A stretch of DNA of 64,000 bases from Owenia fusiformis (GCA_903813345.2 CAIIXF020000009.1:20425759-20489758); one strand, 5' to 3'. Positions 10,076 through 24,700 are shown, counted from the first letter of the stretch. Numbers and translations are program-made. Notes: generated from the sequence alone by a model not told the origin.

Positions 10076-11739
10076 TTCTTTATGGGCTTTTATAAATCAA
10101 TAAGCCTAGAATGTATTGTATGATCTATCATCATCCATCATCAATCGGATTGAATATTTGAGATAGTAGATAGCAAATCAGATAGTAGATAGCAAATCTT
10201 AATTAAGACTTGATTCAAGTATCCTCTAGGGCATACAATATATATGTGTATCACTTTGCTTATTAGAAGTAAAATGAATCTACCATTTTCAAATCAAAAG
10301 CTATTATAAAAAAAGTAAATATTTTGTCCTTAGAGAAAGGGATGTTCAAAAATGGCAAAATACCAGAATATGTAGTAAGCTTTTTATAAAATGTTTTTAT
10401 GACCCCAGACACTCTTTTAAGGTCACTGTAATGATATACGTATTAAGGATTATGAGATTTAAGCTGATTCTTTAATTTACCATAAATAATACAATTTTAC
10501 GGAGCCATTCACAAATTCATTTTGAGGAGTTCAACAGTGCAGTAAAAACACAAGTCACAACTTTTAAACTAGTTAAAGGCCTAATATCAAATTCCAAAAT
10601 TCTCCAAACATTCCAAAATAGAAGTTTATGTTTGTGTTCATAAAGTGAATCAATCAACAGTTTAATACTGATTGATCATTAGAACAAGTCATGCAATTTC
10701 AAGTTCAATTCTCAAAGAACATATGAAGATGAACCCAAAACCAACAAAAGGCAGGGTGCAGCCAGCAATTATCAAGGGGGTGCGATTATTTGGGTTTGCA
10801 TCACTGCAAGCGAAGGAGCCCCAAAAAGGGGGGTATGAGGGGTTCACCCCCAGAAATGTTTTGAAATACATTTCAAACTATCATTTGTTAATTTTTTCCA
10901 ATTTTTTTTATTTATTGCGAGGGTGGTGGGGGGGGGGGTGCATGAAATATATCTAGACTATTGTGTTTCTCAAATATCTTTTTATTTGTACCTATATTTG
11001 GAACTGAAATGATATTTAGATTTTAACAAGCATCATTGGCTTATTTGACACATTTTTTATGTAACACCAGCTATTATTCTGAAAAGGTATTATTTGATAC
11101 ATCAATATCGTAATTATAATCTCTTATAACATGTATAAGCCCCAGGCTTACATTCATCATGTTTAATGACCACTGTTGTCCTGGATTAAAGGTCACACAA
11201 AAAATCATCATTTTACAGTAAAACATGTGGAATTTATCATGTGCAATATGAAATTTTGATTTTCAAGTACATGCTTTGAATGTAGAGTATTGTCAAACAA
11301 GTGATACATTTTCATTTATTTGTTGATAATTGATTATGATATTTCATAAATTGGGTCATAATCTTAATCACATTTGGCATGTAAAAGAAATGAGTGTGTT
11401 ATGATATGATATATATGCTTGAGATGATGGCTTAATTCGTTATTGCCTTGATGATCGGGTTATTTCAGTGGAAATATCACGTCAACCCAACAGGACTTCA
11501 TCGTTTATACATCTGATAAAAAATACTTGGTAAATAAAGTACAATTTATGATCTTATCAGGTTCATATTAAAGTACAGCACAACTACAACAAATTAAACT
11601 GACTTTTTGGGTTGAAGTTGAGATAAAGAATTTGCATTTACAAAAGGTTAACTACATTTGTCAACTATCAATCGAACTTTTCGTTTTTGCTTTAGATTAT
11701 AAACTTTTGTACTTAAACATATATTCAATTTGATTTCAG
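10076..11739. other. No gene recognised upstream of the caspase coding exons
   Basis: A+T-rich sequence. A GGTGGTGGGGGGGGGGGTG run lies near 10923. The 94-codon plus frame at 10672-10956 has no recognisable domain. An intron of the caspase 5' UTR may cover this stretch, because an acceptor precedes 11740. Confidence 0.4.
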
Positions 11740-11822
11740 GTTGTGGGGAGTTAATACTGTAAGGTGATAATAGGGAGCCACTAAATACAATTACTTGTTC
11801 AGAATAAACAGATAAAGCAACA

Positions 11823-14800
11823 ATGACAACAACCAGTACTGATGCCTACCCCATAGGAGGGTGAGTGAATCTATTTTTTCATAAATAAATAATTTTGTAG
11901 GAAAATATTAAAACTACATGTACATTAAGAGAGCTTTCGGACTTATACTGCAACTTCTTCTTTTAAATGATGTGAACACCACTGAGGAGGAAGGTGTCTC
12001 AAAGAAACCAGGAAAGTATATTTTATTCGAAAAATTTTCCTTGTTTCCAAATCGAGGGATTTGATTTGTGAATATCCCAGGAATGGCAGGATTAATTTCT
12101 AAGTTGTAATCATATTTCCAAACTGGAACTCACAAGCTAAATACAGAGTGGCCGGAAAAAAGGAGACCATTGAAGTAGGCAATATCTCCTAAACTAGACA
12201 AGTGACATCAATGAAATTTTGCACACATCAGAACAGTTCTATGGTTTGTTCCTGAAAGGTTCAATACAACCATGCAGTCAAGTGGATCAGTAGCTAGCTG
12301 TGATCATTTACATTACATGCTCCAATTTGCCACAATTGAGACCAAGACAGAACTGGATTCATATGGCAAGATACCCTTACATATTCAGCTCTTGTAATGG
12401 CATTACATTTAGCAGTGATTGCCTTCTTTAGGTCAGCAATTGTCTGGTGATTGTTTTGGTATACAATTTGTCTTTCTGATATGTGCAAAATTTCATGTGT
12501 CTAATTTAGGAGATATTGCCTACTTCAATGGTCTTCTTTATTTTCCGGTCACCCTCTACTTGCCAAATATTTCGTTTTTATTTGAAGGATGAAAGCACAC
12601 AATCTTCCTTTCCAGAATTCCTCCCCAGTGCTATACCTAGACTTGTACAAGTACAAGTTTGCATCCTTATTCCAAATAACTTATATCGAAAGCCCTCTAG
12701 TGTCACATACAGACCCAAATATGTATACATGTACCTTTGAAATGGGTTTAATATTAGCAAATAATGTGTATAAGATATAGCAGCATAAAATATCTTGACT
12801 CAGCTCACTGTACTCCCAGTATTGTTCAGGTGCATTTTTAATTTCACTTTGTTCGTGATCTTGGTAAAATCGCAATCGTAAAATCTGTTGCAGTGAGTCG
12901 ACGGTGCGATGTCATCAACTCAAATCCGTGAAATTTAATAGCTGCGAAATTGCAGTTTTGAAAAATCAAAATTTACCAGGAGTACAGTAGTTCTAAATAA
13001 TAAATCAATAATCAATATGAAGGGCAATAACAGAAAAACAACCCCTGTATTCTATAGAAAATTAAACAATGAAAATAAAACACATTTTTCTTTTCTAGCC
13101 GTGAGACAGTGTTGATGACAAAGCCAGTTGCAGGGCTTTCAGAGTATAACTTCTCACACAAGAGACGAGGAAAGGCCCTTATTATAAACAATCGCAACTT
13201 TGATGCAATGTTGACAGGACAAATGGATAGAGATGGTAATCTAACTTAATAAAAAATTATTTTTGCATGAGCAAAGTTCATGAAAGCTAACTGGATAAAT
13301 CATTCTAATATGAGCAAAACTCTTAATACACGTAAAATTATTATATCTTTATAACAAAACCATTTCGAAGTAAAACATTGATTAGTGAATTGTTGATAGT
13401 GAAGAAAGGTTATAAGACTGTTATTTCATTTGTTAAAACAGATTTCATGTGGTATATGATTGTATTGTTACGAGATTGTTAAAATAAATGTGTATTAATT
13501 TATTTTACTTATAGGCACAGATATTGATGCTGATGCTATAACTGCTAGGTTGACAGATCTTGGGTTTGACGTTGACGTTCTACACAACTTAACAACAACA
13601 AAGATGTCGTTTGCATTGCGAAATGGTAAGAGAAACTTGCTTCGTTTTGAGTCGAGAGCACAATCTGACTAACTTGAGGCAATGAATGAAGGGATCACGT
13701 AATTGCAAACCTTGATTTAATTGAAAAGAGAGCGTATTGGCTTTTCATTTCCACTTCCACTTTCTGAAAATTTATAGATATTTTCTCACAGTTAACTACA
13801 TTTTCCTTCACATAATAGGCTTCTGATGTAAAGCACTATTTTACATTTGATGTGGTTATTTACATATCATGGTACATAAATAGTTCAAAATTAAGATATT
13901 TCATGTTTCAAGATATTTCAAGATGTTTCCGAAAGTTTTTTCAACTTTTTGTGAAAGAGCGTAATTAAACTAATTATTTTCCACTGATTAATTAGCTGCA
14001 GAGGAAGACCACTCAGATGCCGACTGCTTTGTGTGTGTTATACTCAGTCATGGGAGAGATGGGCGTGTCTATGGTATAGATGGCACTATTACAATAGAGA
14101 GTCTTTTGAGGCACTTCAAGGGGGATGAGTGTCAGACTCTTGCTGGAAAACCCAAACTTTTCTTCATTCAGGTAAGTAGAGGGCAACCCTGCTGGCATCT
14201 TGGAGTATGTTGAGTTAATTATTTTTGGGATAAATCGATCTCCTTAGTTAATTTTCCAATGTTCTTTGATATGCTTTCACTATAAAAATGTTTTACCTTG
14301 TCAAAAATTTTATATTTGTTTCGCACACCGTCACCTTAAGTATTGTCCTTATATGTTCTGTTCAGTATTTTAGTGCATTTTTGTTTCGTTTATGATTGCA
14401 AAGTTTGTGAACTTTTTCTCTGACTTTTTGCCAATGCACAAGGGATGTGCATCAATATGCACTCCTGAAACATTTCCGAAATATCAATGTACCATTATGG
14501 CACATCGCGGCAACTCTAGATGAGTCGTCTACTAAAATGGTTTCAAGAAAATAAATCTCTATGAAATAAATGTTCCATACTGAATGATGATGTTAATAAA
14601 TCACAAATTGTGCTAACATAACACTAATATTATTAAACAATTGAATAAATTGTCCCACAGGTTATCTTATTGTCCAATTTAATGGTTTCAGGCTTGTAGG
14701 GGCACAAAGTTTGACCATGGAGCTGAAGTTACAGATGCTGCAACAGATGAAGGGATGGATGAAATCGATGCTGCACCAGTTGTAAGGATTCCCTCGGAGG

Positions 14801-15313
14801 CTGACATCATGATTGCCTACTCTACAGTTCCAGGTTAGTTGTTAGATTCTCCTCAGAGGCTTTGGGATACCTAACAACTAAATAGGCACACTTGACTTAA
14901 AGTGAAATAACGAGGATAAAAAGACAAAAACATCTATTCATTAAATTTTGAAAACATCTATAGTTAATTATGTGTGACATAATAAGGACAATGAAGCAAT
15001 TTTGATTGACATAATATTATAAAATAGCTATATAAAATAATTAGTACACTCAAAGTAAAATCGTTTGTCTTGAATTCCAGGTCATTTCTCATGGCGCAAT
15101 AATGTAGATGGCTCTTGGTTCATCCAAGCCTTATGTAGAGTACTTAAAGAACACAGCCATGATATGGACCTGATGCATATGATGACATTTGTTAACCAGA
15201 TTGTGGCTTATGAACATGCCTCTTGCACAGACGATGATTTCACATCCAATATGAAACAGATCCCCAGCATTGTTTCCATGCTGACAAAGCTGGTGTATTT
15301 CAGACGTAATTAA
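11823..15313 (+). CDS. Effector caspase, caspase-3/7 type (6 coding exons, complete)
   Basis: Cysteine protease that cuts after aspartate and executes apoptosis in the cytosol. Coding exons are 11823-11860, 13099-13235, 13515-13625, 13996-14171, 14692-14833 and 15081-15313. All introns are GT-AG and the phases close to give 278 residues, the usual effector length. The prodomain is short, with no CARD or DED. His114 lies in SHGRDG and the catalytic Cys156 in QACRG. The S1-pocket arginines are probably Arg57 and Arg207 (FSWRNNVDGSW). The linker between subunits has DEID at 177-180 as a likely maturation cut. The end, MKQIPSIVSMLTKLVYF, is close to caspase-3. The QACRG codons are split by an intron after Gln154. 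The exon containing the ATG starts at 11740. Caspase-3 and caspase-7 cannot be told apart here. Confidence 0.95.
12144..12556. mobile_element. Mariner-type MITE in caspase intron 1
   Basis: About 85-base inverted arms start CAGAGTGGCCGG on the left and GAGGGTGACCGG on the right, with TA directly outside both (12142-12143 and 12557-12558). Both arms carry GACCATTGAAGTAGGCAATA and AGGAGATATTGCC or its complement. A TA target with CAGRGTGRCC-like ends fits Tc1/mariner. It is non-coding. Confidence 0.75.
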
Positions 15314-17774
15314 TAAATGCTACAAGACTGAACTTTGGACAGTACAATAAGTTCACTCATGTTGTCTGAGGTTATGGAAGGAAGTACTGGTTTTATTGAT
15401 AGTCTTTTTAAGGCTTTTATTTTTATTCAAGATAGTCCTATAAATTCTGCATTGAGCTGTTTCATAGTTGCAGTTTTTGATATTATTTTTAACCAGATTT
15501 AGGCTGAATATAAGAGCCTTCTCAGAATTTTTAGTTTGGTTTCAAATAAATTAATTAGAACACTTTTATGTTGGCTTTCCAAATGAAATTGTATTTTTTA
15601 TTGGGAGAATATTATGTAATGCTTTGTATATATTTCTGCTATCATGCTATAAGTGGCTTGTTTATGTGTATCCAGCACTATATGAGCTCCACTATTTCTA
15701 TATGTACAAGATCAAGCTTCGATAGTTTCTCTATTGCAAGCCACATAATCCTGGCGACCAGAGCTATCATATTTGATCTTTGTTTATAGAGATTTATTTG
15801 GAATTCATCAGTGGCAGATTTTAATATGATAAACAAAATGATATTTTCAAGTATTTTACACCATTTCTGCTGAGCAGAAGTGTCTCTGAGGCTAAGACCT
15901 GTAAACCATATTAATTAAGAACACATATTATGTGTATGCAATATACTCTGTTTATAATTATTTTGGCTCACATAGCATAGAGTTGAAAAGGTACAGTTAT
16001 CATATTGTTTTCAAGTATTCATTAAAACTGTACCGTGTTTGAACATATTATGAGCACATCCCCTATTGTTAGACGTATTGTATAGTCATTAGAATATCAT
16101 AGAAAATCTTTTGATTTTTGAAGACCATTTTTGGATATTCCATGTAGGCTTTTTGATAAAAAAAAGAAACAAGTTTCTCTGTGATCTACCAAACATGAAT
16201 TGTACATGTATCTAACATGTATATGTGACATTTTCTCATATGGCATTTATAAGCTGATATATTTGGTGGTGCTTTTTTATGCTTGAGTGTGTAGCCTTTG
16301 ATCCATTATATTCATTTCCATGTACGTTATGCAATGTTGGTTTATTAAATTTGCATATATTATATACATACGTATATACCTATATGTTCCATGTTAGCTA
16401 TGACATGTACATTATATTCATAGAAATCACATTTTGCAGCTATTAAGGTACATGGCATGTACATTTCCATTCATTCAATTGCATATTTTCTGAAACAAGC
16501 CTTCTTATTTTCATGAAGTCATGAAATAAAGTACTCTAGCAGTTTTAAATGCATGAATAAAATAAGTTTGATGATGTAAGATACTTGCAGCTAACCATGT
16601 ATGTTTTGTAACAGCATCAGTATGTTTTATTCTTATACTAAGTGCTCAAATACATGATAAATTATATGAATACAAATCAAATACAATACAAATTATCTAA
16701 TGATTGGTAGAGACAGGATTCTCATATCAAAGTAACTTTTTATATGTCATTTGAAGAATGTAATCCTATTTCCTTTACTTTATTGCTATTTTTACTGTTA
16801 AGGAAAATTGTATGTTGAATATATGTTTGGCCCTTAAAGGACATCAGTACAAATAAATCCTATTATATATATGAGTAGCTATAATACATTTTATAGCATA
16901 TCAACTTCTTGTGTGTAACCTAAATAATGGTACTGGGGTTGTCATACGTTTCATTCCTATTTGTTGAAGTTATTTTTGGCATGATAGCCTTCTGTTTTTG
17001 GTGATTTATACCTATGAATTACACTCTGAAACCTCAATACATTGTGCTACTATTTCGAACAAGCTGCAAAAATTTGGAAAAAGGTGAAATTGGTGTTACG
17101 TTTGAATATATTTTTGTGGCATGTGTGTTGAGGTAGATTTAATCTAAGTTTAGATGACACACATGAAGCTTGACATGTCTGGTATATATATATATATTAC
17201 AATTTTAATTCAATGGAAAGAACCATGTCATCCAAAAGGAACATCTCACATTTTAGTATGATCCCATATAGATTTCTTTCACTACTCCCTATTTTTAACA
17301 GGGAGTCTATTCCCTCAAACAACAGTATTCTTGCCATATTTTGGTAAAAACAAAACTATATTTTACGAATGTTAGGTCATGCAATGTATTTTCTATCCTA
17401 CTTTTATCTTTTACACTATCATTCAAAATGTATATTTGTCTAATTTATGAAATCAATTTCTTGGTTTCTTGCTTTGTTAAAAATAAATATAAAGTACAGT
17501 GAAATATGTGCAAGTGGAACACCTTGGAAAGATCTAACTATTGTTCCAATTACTGTACTACTTATTGTGGCAGATTCGCTGTTTTGAACATTTGGCAGCT
17601 ACTTACTCGTAATTTTTGGGGATGGATCGGGGCTAATGTGACCAAGGCATTACAGAGGTATTCCACTTGACAGGTTTTACTGTACAATAATAAACAAACC
17701 AATTGTTTACTGTGCTTATACTGTGCTTGTGTTAATATTTTATTCATTAACATGTAACAATGTCAATTATTATT
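15314..17774. other. Caspase 3' UTR and intergenic sequence
   Basis: It starts directly after the caspase stop codon and has several AATAAA signals, for example near 16525 and 16853. No coding frame longer than 73 codons has any recognisable similarity. I see no other element. Confidence 0.5.
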
Positions 17775-18478
17775 ATGTCACCACCAAAAAGTGGTGACAT
17801 ATTGTTATGGTCTCCAATTTTTTTGTGGCGGTCGGCGCATGGTGGTTGGTGGTTGGCGATCAGCGTCTGTAACAATTTTTTTACAAAATCATCTACATGT
17901 TTTCAGAAGTTAAAATCTGACTTTATATTTAAGACTTGACCTTCAATGACCTTTTCAAGGTCAAAAAGGTATTTTTTCAACTTGCTTCAAACTGACCAAA
18001 TTTTTTTCAAAATCATCTAGTAGTTATCAGAAGTTCAATTCTGACTTAAGATTTGAGATCTGACCTTCGATGACCTTCTCAGGGTAAAAAAAGGTCAAAA
18101 AGGTCTTTTTTCAACTTGCTTCAAATTGACCAATTTTTTGTTCAAATCTGACTATAGATTTGACCTTCAATGACATTCTCAAGGTCAAAAAAGATTTGAT
18201 CTTTCATGACATTCTCAAGGTCAAAAATTATCATCTGGCTTCTAATTGACATTTTTTTCAAAATCATCTACAAGTTATCAGAAGTTCAAATCTGACTTTA
18301 GATTTGAGATATCACCTTCAATGACCTTCTCAGGATCAAAAAAGGTCTTTCTTCAACTTGACCAATTTATTTCTTGAAAATCATCTACAAGTTCTCAGAA
18401 ATTCAAATCTGACTAAAGATTGAACTCATAATATTGTGAGCAACTAGGTGGTGACATTTTGTCATATTAATGCCTTGT
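17775..18478 (-). mobile_element. Helentron-like (HINE) element, family 1, with degenerate internal repeats
   Basis: On the minus strand it starts ACAAGGCATTAATATGAC followed by the TGTCACCACC arm. It ends with a perfect stem-loop (GTCACCACTTTTTGGTGGTGAC) and ATAAT. The interior has three or four decayed units with AAGGTCA runs and TCAACTTGCTTCAAATTGAC, the complement of the unit expanded at 59400-61430. A GC-richer stretch with GGCGGTCGGCG precedes the hairpin, as in the large copy. Confidence 0.75.
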
Positions 18479-18523
18479 TATAATTCATTGGTTATTAAAA
18501 ATAACTCCAAAAGATATAATTTT

Positions 18524-18657
18524 ATGTCACCCCCATAAAGTATTGACATATTGTTGTAGTCTCAAACATTTTTGTGGCGGTGGTTGGTGTTCAAAGTGCG
18601 GCATCAATATTATAACAAATGGCAGGTGGTGACATTTTGCATGTTTTTTTGCCTTGT
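18524..18657 (-). mobile_element. Short Helentron-like (HINE) copy, family 1
   Basis: A 134-base relative of the element at 17775 that lies 45 bases from it in the same orientation. It keeps the GCAGGTGGTGACATTTTGC start arm, a GTGGCGGTGGTTGGTG block and a decayed terminal hairpin, but has no tandem repeats. Confidence 0.65.
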
Positions 18658-18936
18658 TGTATTCATTCACATAGAAAGTTGTTGAAGTTAACAGTGTGTA
18701 CTCAATTAAATTCCAAATAAAAGATCTCAAAATGATTAATTATAACTTAGACTTAGTATCAAATGGTAAAGTCATTGAAGAGTTCAGATGCAGGAATGTG
18801 GAATTCAACAATAAGGTGCTGAAATAACATTGGTTTTGGGTAAAATAATAATGTGATCATTTTTTGTTCATAATGCCTCTAGTGGTGCCTATCTAAAGAG
18901 ACATTTTTATTTGAACTGATTGCTTTAAATTGAGTA

Positions 18937-20115
18937 CTGTAGATACACTTAATTTGGCTACCATTTTAATTTGACGGATTGGCGAATTGAAAAAATCCGC
19001 CAAATTAAAAATTCACCAATTTTCAGATCTATATTGGAAAATCCTTAAAGGCCCCATGTAAAGTTTAAACCACTTTGGCTTATATTGTAGTCTTACCCAA
19101 TGTTATCAAAGTGTGATATGTGAAACTTTTTTTTTAAATTTCAAAAAGTGGTTTTTGATAGACTTTTTGTTCCAAAATTTGTGAATTTATTTAAAACCAA
19201 CTTTTGGAGGTCACTCATATCTTCTAATTAGCCACAATTCATATCAATGCATAGCATTCATCCTCCCATGTTTTTTGCCGAAAAAATTAAGAAAATCAGT
19301 TGATAAACAAGCGAGATATGAACTTATCAGTGCATGAAAATGGTTCTGAGAAAAATGCATTTCAAAATTTTAGTTCTCATAGAAACCAATGGTACAATGA
19401 TATCTAAAACATAATTTATTCTTCCTTTTAACCTGGTTAGACAATCAACATTGTTTTTTTATGAAAGTCTAGCATATTTAGAAAAGATTGACATCGAAAA
19501 AAAAATTCAATTTTTTCAAAAAGTTTTTGTTACCTTAGTGACATCACTAATGTTTCAAAATATTTTTGATAAGCTAAAACATTGAAGTGGCCTATTAAAT
19601 GACATTTTATTATTGAAATAGTGTGTCTTTTGTTCAATCTTTGCATTGATGTTAAAAAGATAATCTTTTTTGAAATGCATTAAGAAATATTTGATGATTA
19701 AGAAATTTCAACTTTTTTTGAAAAATGGCGGGAAATTTGAATATTTGAGAAATGAAATGCTCACAACTTTTTTTTCAAAAAATTTTCTTTGTTCAAAAAT
19801 CCCTAAAATCACTTTTTAAGTCCTGACAAATAGTAAATGAATGATAAAAAAAATATTTTCAAACTTTAGACGGGGACTTTAAAGAATTTGTAATTTGCAA
19901 TTGTTTCACTTGTGTAAGTATTCTTATTTGGATGTCAGTGTTATCAGTTATACCAAGACTTACTGAAAGTAGAACACATGAATCTGAATTGTTTATTTCC
20001 AGATCTATGATAGAACTTGAGCTCAGTGCTGACTACACCAACATAAATTGCCGCCAATATATGAAATTGAGCAAATCCACCCAATGAAGTAGCGTCAAAT
20101 TAAGTGTATCTACAG
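18937..20115. mobile_element. TA-flanked DNA transposon relic, CTGTAGATAC family
   Basis: The inverted ends CTGTAGATACACTTAATTTG match perfectly over 20 bases, with TA directly outside both. The 1,179-base interior is A+T-rich and has no transposase frame. A diverged end of the same family (TACTGTATTTTTCTTTAATTTG on the minus strand) lies at 35155-35226. Confidence 0.85.
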
Positions 20116-21722
20116 TATGTTTTCTTAAAAACTAATCCGAGGGATTCAGAATTTTTAAAAGAGCCTTAGGAAATTCATAAATAACTGACATATATAACAA
20201 AATTGTATAAATTAGAACTTAAAATTAATTTATTTTCATGTTTCATGCTGTAAGAGAAATTTTTCCAAATAATTACATTTTGAAAGAAAAGGATCAACGA
20301 AAGAGTCGTAAGTGACAATTTAGCATAGCCTCTATAAACTTTGAAGAAGTTGAAGTATAGTAAAAGAGTTTTAGACTGAACATTTGTGTCTTCAAACGAA
20401 AGCTTAGTGTTCAATGTGTTAAAAGGTCAAGCATGTCATAAATGCAAGACATTATAGACTACTACAGTACTACTAATTCAAAGGTAGTCCCATTTTACTG
20501 TTAATGCAACTAAAATCTCACTTATATCATACTTGTTAAGGGGCCTCTAAGTTAAGGGGCCTCCAAAGTAGGGACCTCAATAAAAATCTAAGAAATTGTC
20601 TCCATTGCTTTCTTTCAGCAGCAGCTGGTTTATTCTGACTTTGATAAACAATGACTAAGGGGATGTTACACTTTACATTTATTCTTTAACATACTCAGTG
20701 TGAGCTGAATAGCAGTCTTTACATATGATGTAGTGAATCTTATAATTATGTATGCTTCATTTGCACAATTTGATTGCTTAAAGAAAGAATCAGATCTAGG
20801 GAACAGGCTAAACAAAATTGTTTTAATTTTAGAATATTTTTGGCTCATTTCATTCCTTGTCATGTATATCTTCAAAAATCCACAAAGTACATACTTTATT
20901 TCTAGAAGGCGGCTATTTAAGATCTTTACGAAAACATGTATTGTTTTTCTATGAACACAGTTACCATTTTTATTATTTGGGAGAATTTAAACATATTTCA
21001 CCCATTTTTGCACTTTGAATGCTCAATGCTTAACTTCAACAATTTATTATTTATCGCAGATCTTTTGAGAGATATTGTATTTGATATGGAAAGGACTGGA
21101 ATAGAATGTAGGTCAAATGTACACGTTGCTTGTAATTTTGTCACCTGCTACAGATCTGATTCTATAGAGAAATTCCATGGACAGAGTCAATCTTACAGTC
21201 AAACATTTATTAGCTTTCAAACTGTACAACACATATGTTCAATGTGATTAAATCGTATATTGTTTTTAATATGTCCCTACATTCTTGTTTGTTCACTCAT
21301 TAAACTTTTAAATCATAAAAATATGCCTCACAAAACAAACAAGAAATTGTCAATAAATAAAAAAGTCTTTTTAACAAATTAAACACAATCCAAGTTGAGC
21401 GAAATGCTCTTTTTCAATCAATCAAATCTGATGATAAATTATCTCCATTTCTCACTTTCATTAGCAGTTGGGTTAAACCAGTTTTCAAAGGTTTCCTCGT
21501 AGGATGTTACGCTGCCATGTGCCGTGTACGTATAGCATCTTCACATAAACTGCATACACACTTTAGACAGTTCTGCTTGAGAGTTGACTAGTTATCCTTC
21601 ACATTTCCATTATTTCCATTATGAGTTTTCTGTGTACTAAAATATGTTATTTATCCTAATTTCTGCATCACAAATTAATCCATTGCTTTAGCGATTTTAT
21701 TTCCTAGATGTTGTTTTCTGTA
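20116..21722. other. No gene recognised
   Basis: A+T-rich sequence. The longest frame (103 codons, plus, 20936-21247) has no domain I know and looks non-coding. This stretch probably includes the 3' UTR of TIMM23, with AATAAA-like runs on the minus strand. Confidence 0.4.
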
Positions 21723-24700
21723 TCATAAAGAATCGTATCCTTTACTTGAAAGGACTCCCTTTATTCTGTCTTTACTGGTATATAAGCAGTATACTGCTGC
21801 AAGTCCAAACCCTACTGCCCCTGCACGTCCACATTTCTTCCAACCCGCTGTAAACAAACAATTTGAAATACTTAGTTTCTATTTATAAATTGAATACCAT
21901 TTTGCATTAACTAAAGAGTTAGTGATCTACACTGAAGTCCTGGCATAAGCTTACTCAATGATTTCTACAGTTCTGGCATAGACTTACTCAATGATTTATG
22001 CAGTTCTGTCAAAGATTTACTCAATGATTTATGCAGTTCTGTCATAGACTTACTCAATGATTTATGCAATTCTGTCATAGACTTAGTCAATGATTTATAC
22101 AGTTCTGTCATAGACTTAGTCAATGATTTATACAGTTCTGTCATAGACTTAGTCAATGATTTATACAGTTCTGTCATAGACTTACTCAATGATTTATGCA
22201 ATTCTGTCAGAGTTTCTCATGATTTATACAGGAATCCTGTCAGAGACTTACCTGATGATTTATAGAGAAGCCCTGTCATAGTTGCTGCAGTTAAAGTGTT
22301 GAGTTCATCATCTGCTCCTCTTGCTTTAGAAATAATCACACCGAACACACTGTACATAAGAGCTGAAAATCAATTAAACTCATTAACACATGAATTCAAT
22401 TCAGTGCCACCTAGGCTATTTCATTTTTTATACTACTGTATCAAATTGGCCAAAAAGTCTCTGAAATGGGGCAGGCTTTTTGCCAATGTTTATCCAATAT
22501 CTTTGATTCCTCAACCAACAGATCAAAAAACATTATTTTAAACATTTCGAGAAGTATTCGCAAGTCAAATAAAGGATTTAGTGTACATGTATTATACTAC
22601 TTGATTATTATACCGCTCCTTGTTATTTAGTAACCTACCTACTACTCCCAGTGCCTGAGCTGAAGATGCCCCTTGTTTGGCTATATAGTTCAACATTCTG
22701 GAAAAAGATCACATCAACTTAAATACCAGAACAACGGCAACGCCAAAGCGTAGCGAATCCCATCGAACAGAAATGGCTGGCATTTTACAAACAAAATATA
22801 TAGCAAATATCGTAAAACAACACCCATAAGGATGGCCACCATTTTCAAAATGGTAAATATAAATGGGCTCATCATAGTTATAGACACAAAACATACTTAA
22901 AACAGACGTAATGCTATTCAAAGTGTAGGTGTATGAAGAGTATGGAGGCTTTGAACATGTATTGAGCATGCAGATTAGTTGTTTGTACTATTCTGTCAAT
23001 TAAAACCTCTGAATGAAGAATATTTTATTTCAATAGACACTTATACAACTTGTAGGTCTCCATCCTTTCTACAGCCAGGTGCTTTTTTGTATGCAATAAA
23101 AGGATGTATCTAATTTTCAATAAAGAAATTATTAAACCTTGTCCGACAATGCTCCCTGTGACCATACCCCTATGTACAGGGGCAGTAAACGGAATGGCCA
23201 ACTTGAATCATAACTTTGACAAGGTTATCAATTTCAGCCCTGTGCACTGACTTTCGCGTTGTTTATAACTTGGTCAAAAACTAATGTTGGTCCACTTTGC
23301 AAAAGGAATGAATATTCGTCCAACCCTGACCCAATGTCAATAAATCACATACCATTGGAAAGAGGAGACACATGGCCTTATGGTACATTGAATGAAATCA
23401 ATGCTGTTATCACTGGTTTTATGCTTTTCCAAGATAACTATTTGTTGTATCTTTTTTTGATACGCACTGTTAAATGCCTAAACCATTCATCTTTTGTGAA
23501 ATATAAAATGGCTTCTCTGTGTTCTGGTGGCCGAAAGTGATATAGAATGCCTAAACCATTCATATTTTGTAAAATATAAAATGGCTATTCTGTGTTCTGA
23601 TTGGCCTAAAGTGATATAGAATGCTCGCTTACTGTGTTCTCCTGACTGGACCTGTTAGCTGTGCTGCTGCTGTTTCTTTGATGCCAGTTATAATTCCATT
23701 TGCCCCTCCCACAGCACCGCCTTTAACATAAAATATAAAACATGTACGAGACAAGACACACAGTGAGAAATATCAAATATCACACTTTTTCAATAAAATC
23801 AAAATGGCCACTGATACCCAAAACCTAATCAAATCTAGATATTAGTTTGTTCTCACAAATGTAAAAATTTTCTAGTTTTGATGAAAAGATTTGTGACCAT
23901 TGAAATATTGGGTATGAAACATAAGAGACACAAATAATGCCTACCTGCAAAAACTGAGCCTCCAATTTGTGAAAATGCCATTTCAAATCTTCCCCGAGTT
24001 TTGCTGGCCCCCTCGGGAAATATATATTCTGCTCCACCCTACAAAAAAGAAAGAAAACCTATGTGAGTTAAATCACTTTCACTTTCATTGTAATAGACTA
24101 GATGCAAGTAGAAATAATCTTGAATTACGTCATTAAATATTCCAAATTTAGTCATATTTGAAATCTACATGTAAAAGTACATCTAAAATCATGGTTTTGA
24201 AAATTATTTATCAACTTTGAAAATTTAATTTTTTTGAAAATGTGACTTCTAGTTCGAGGATATTCCCCATAGACCCCATGTTATAAAAACACAAAAAGTG
24301 AATATCTTTTATAACATTTTCTTTTACTTGACATATTTTAATTTGCATAACGATTATTTAGGGTGATATAATTGAACCACCAAAACAGATGAAAATCTAT
24401 GTTAAAGGGAACTAATACTACTATACCCACCTGGCCATCCTATCTGAAACGAACGAGTCACCTGGTGGTGAAACTGTTAACTACCTACCCGCATCTGAGT
24501 TATTATTTAATATTCAGTTATTCAATTCAATTATAACGATTTTAGGGATTTTAGTGTCAAACTAAAACTTTCATATGAAGTGTTAACCCGATATTGTATT
24601 TGTGGAAATAAAGTACTGAACTTCTCAAAGACAAAAATTACTTAGTTTATAACAAGTAAATGTTTAAGTACTTACTGGGCCTACAAGGCTTGGGTCTACA

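Noticed and set aside
16520-17760. Further gene between the caspase and TIMM23
   Set aside because: Frames are short, very A+T-rich and without similarity; several poly(A) signals suit a 3' UTR and spacer.
21965-22201. Minus frame of 11-residue MTELYKSLTKS repeats
   Set aside because: It is the intron minisatellite of TIMM23. It resembles protein because each unit copies exon 6 coding sequence.
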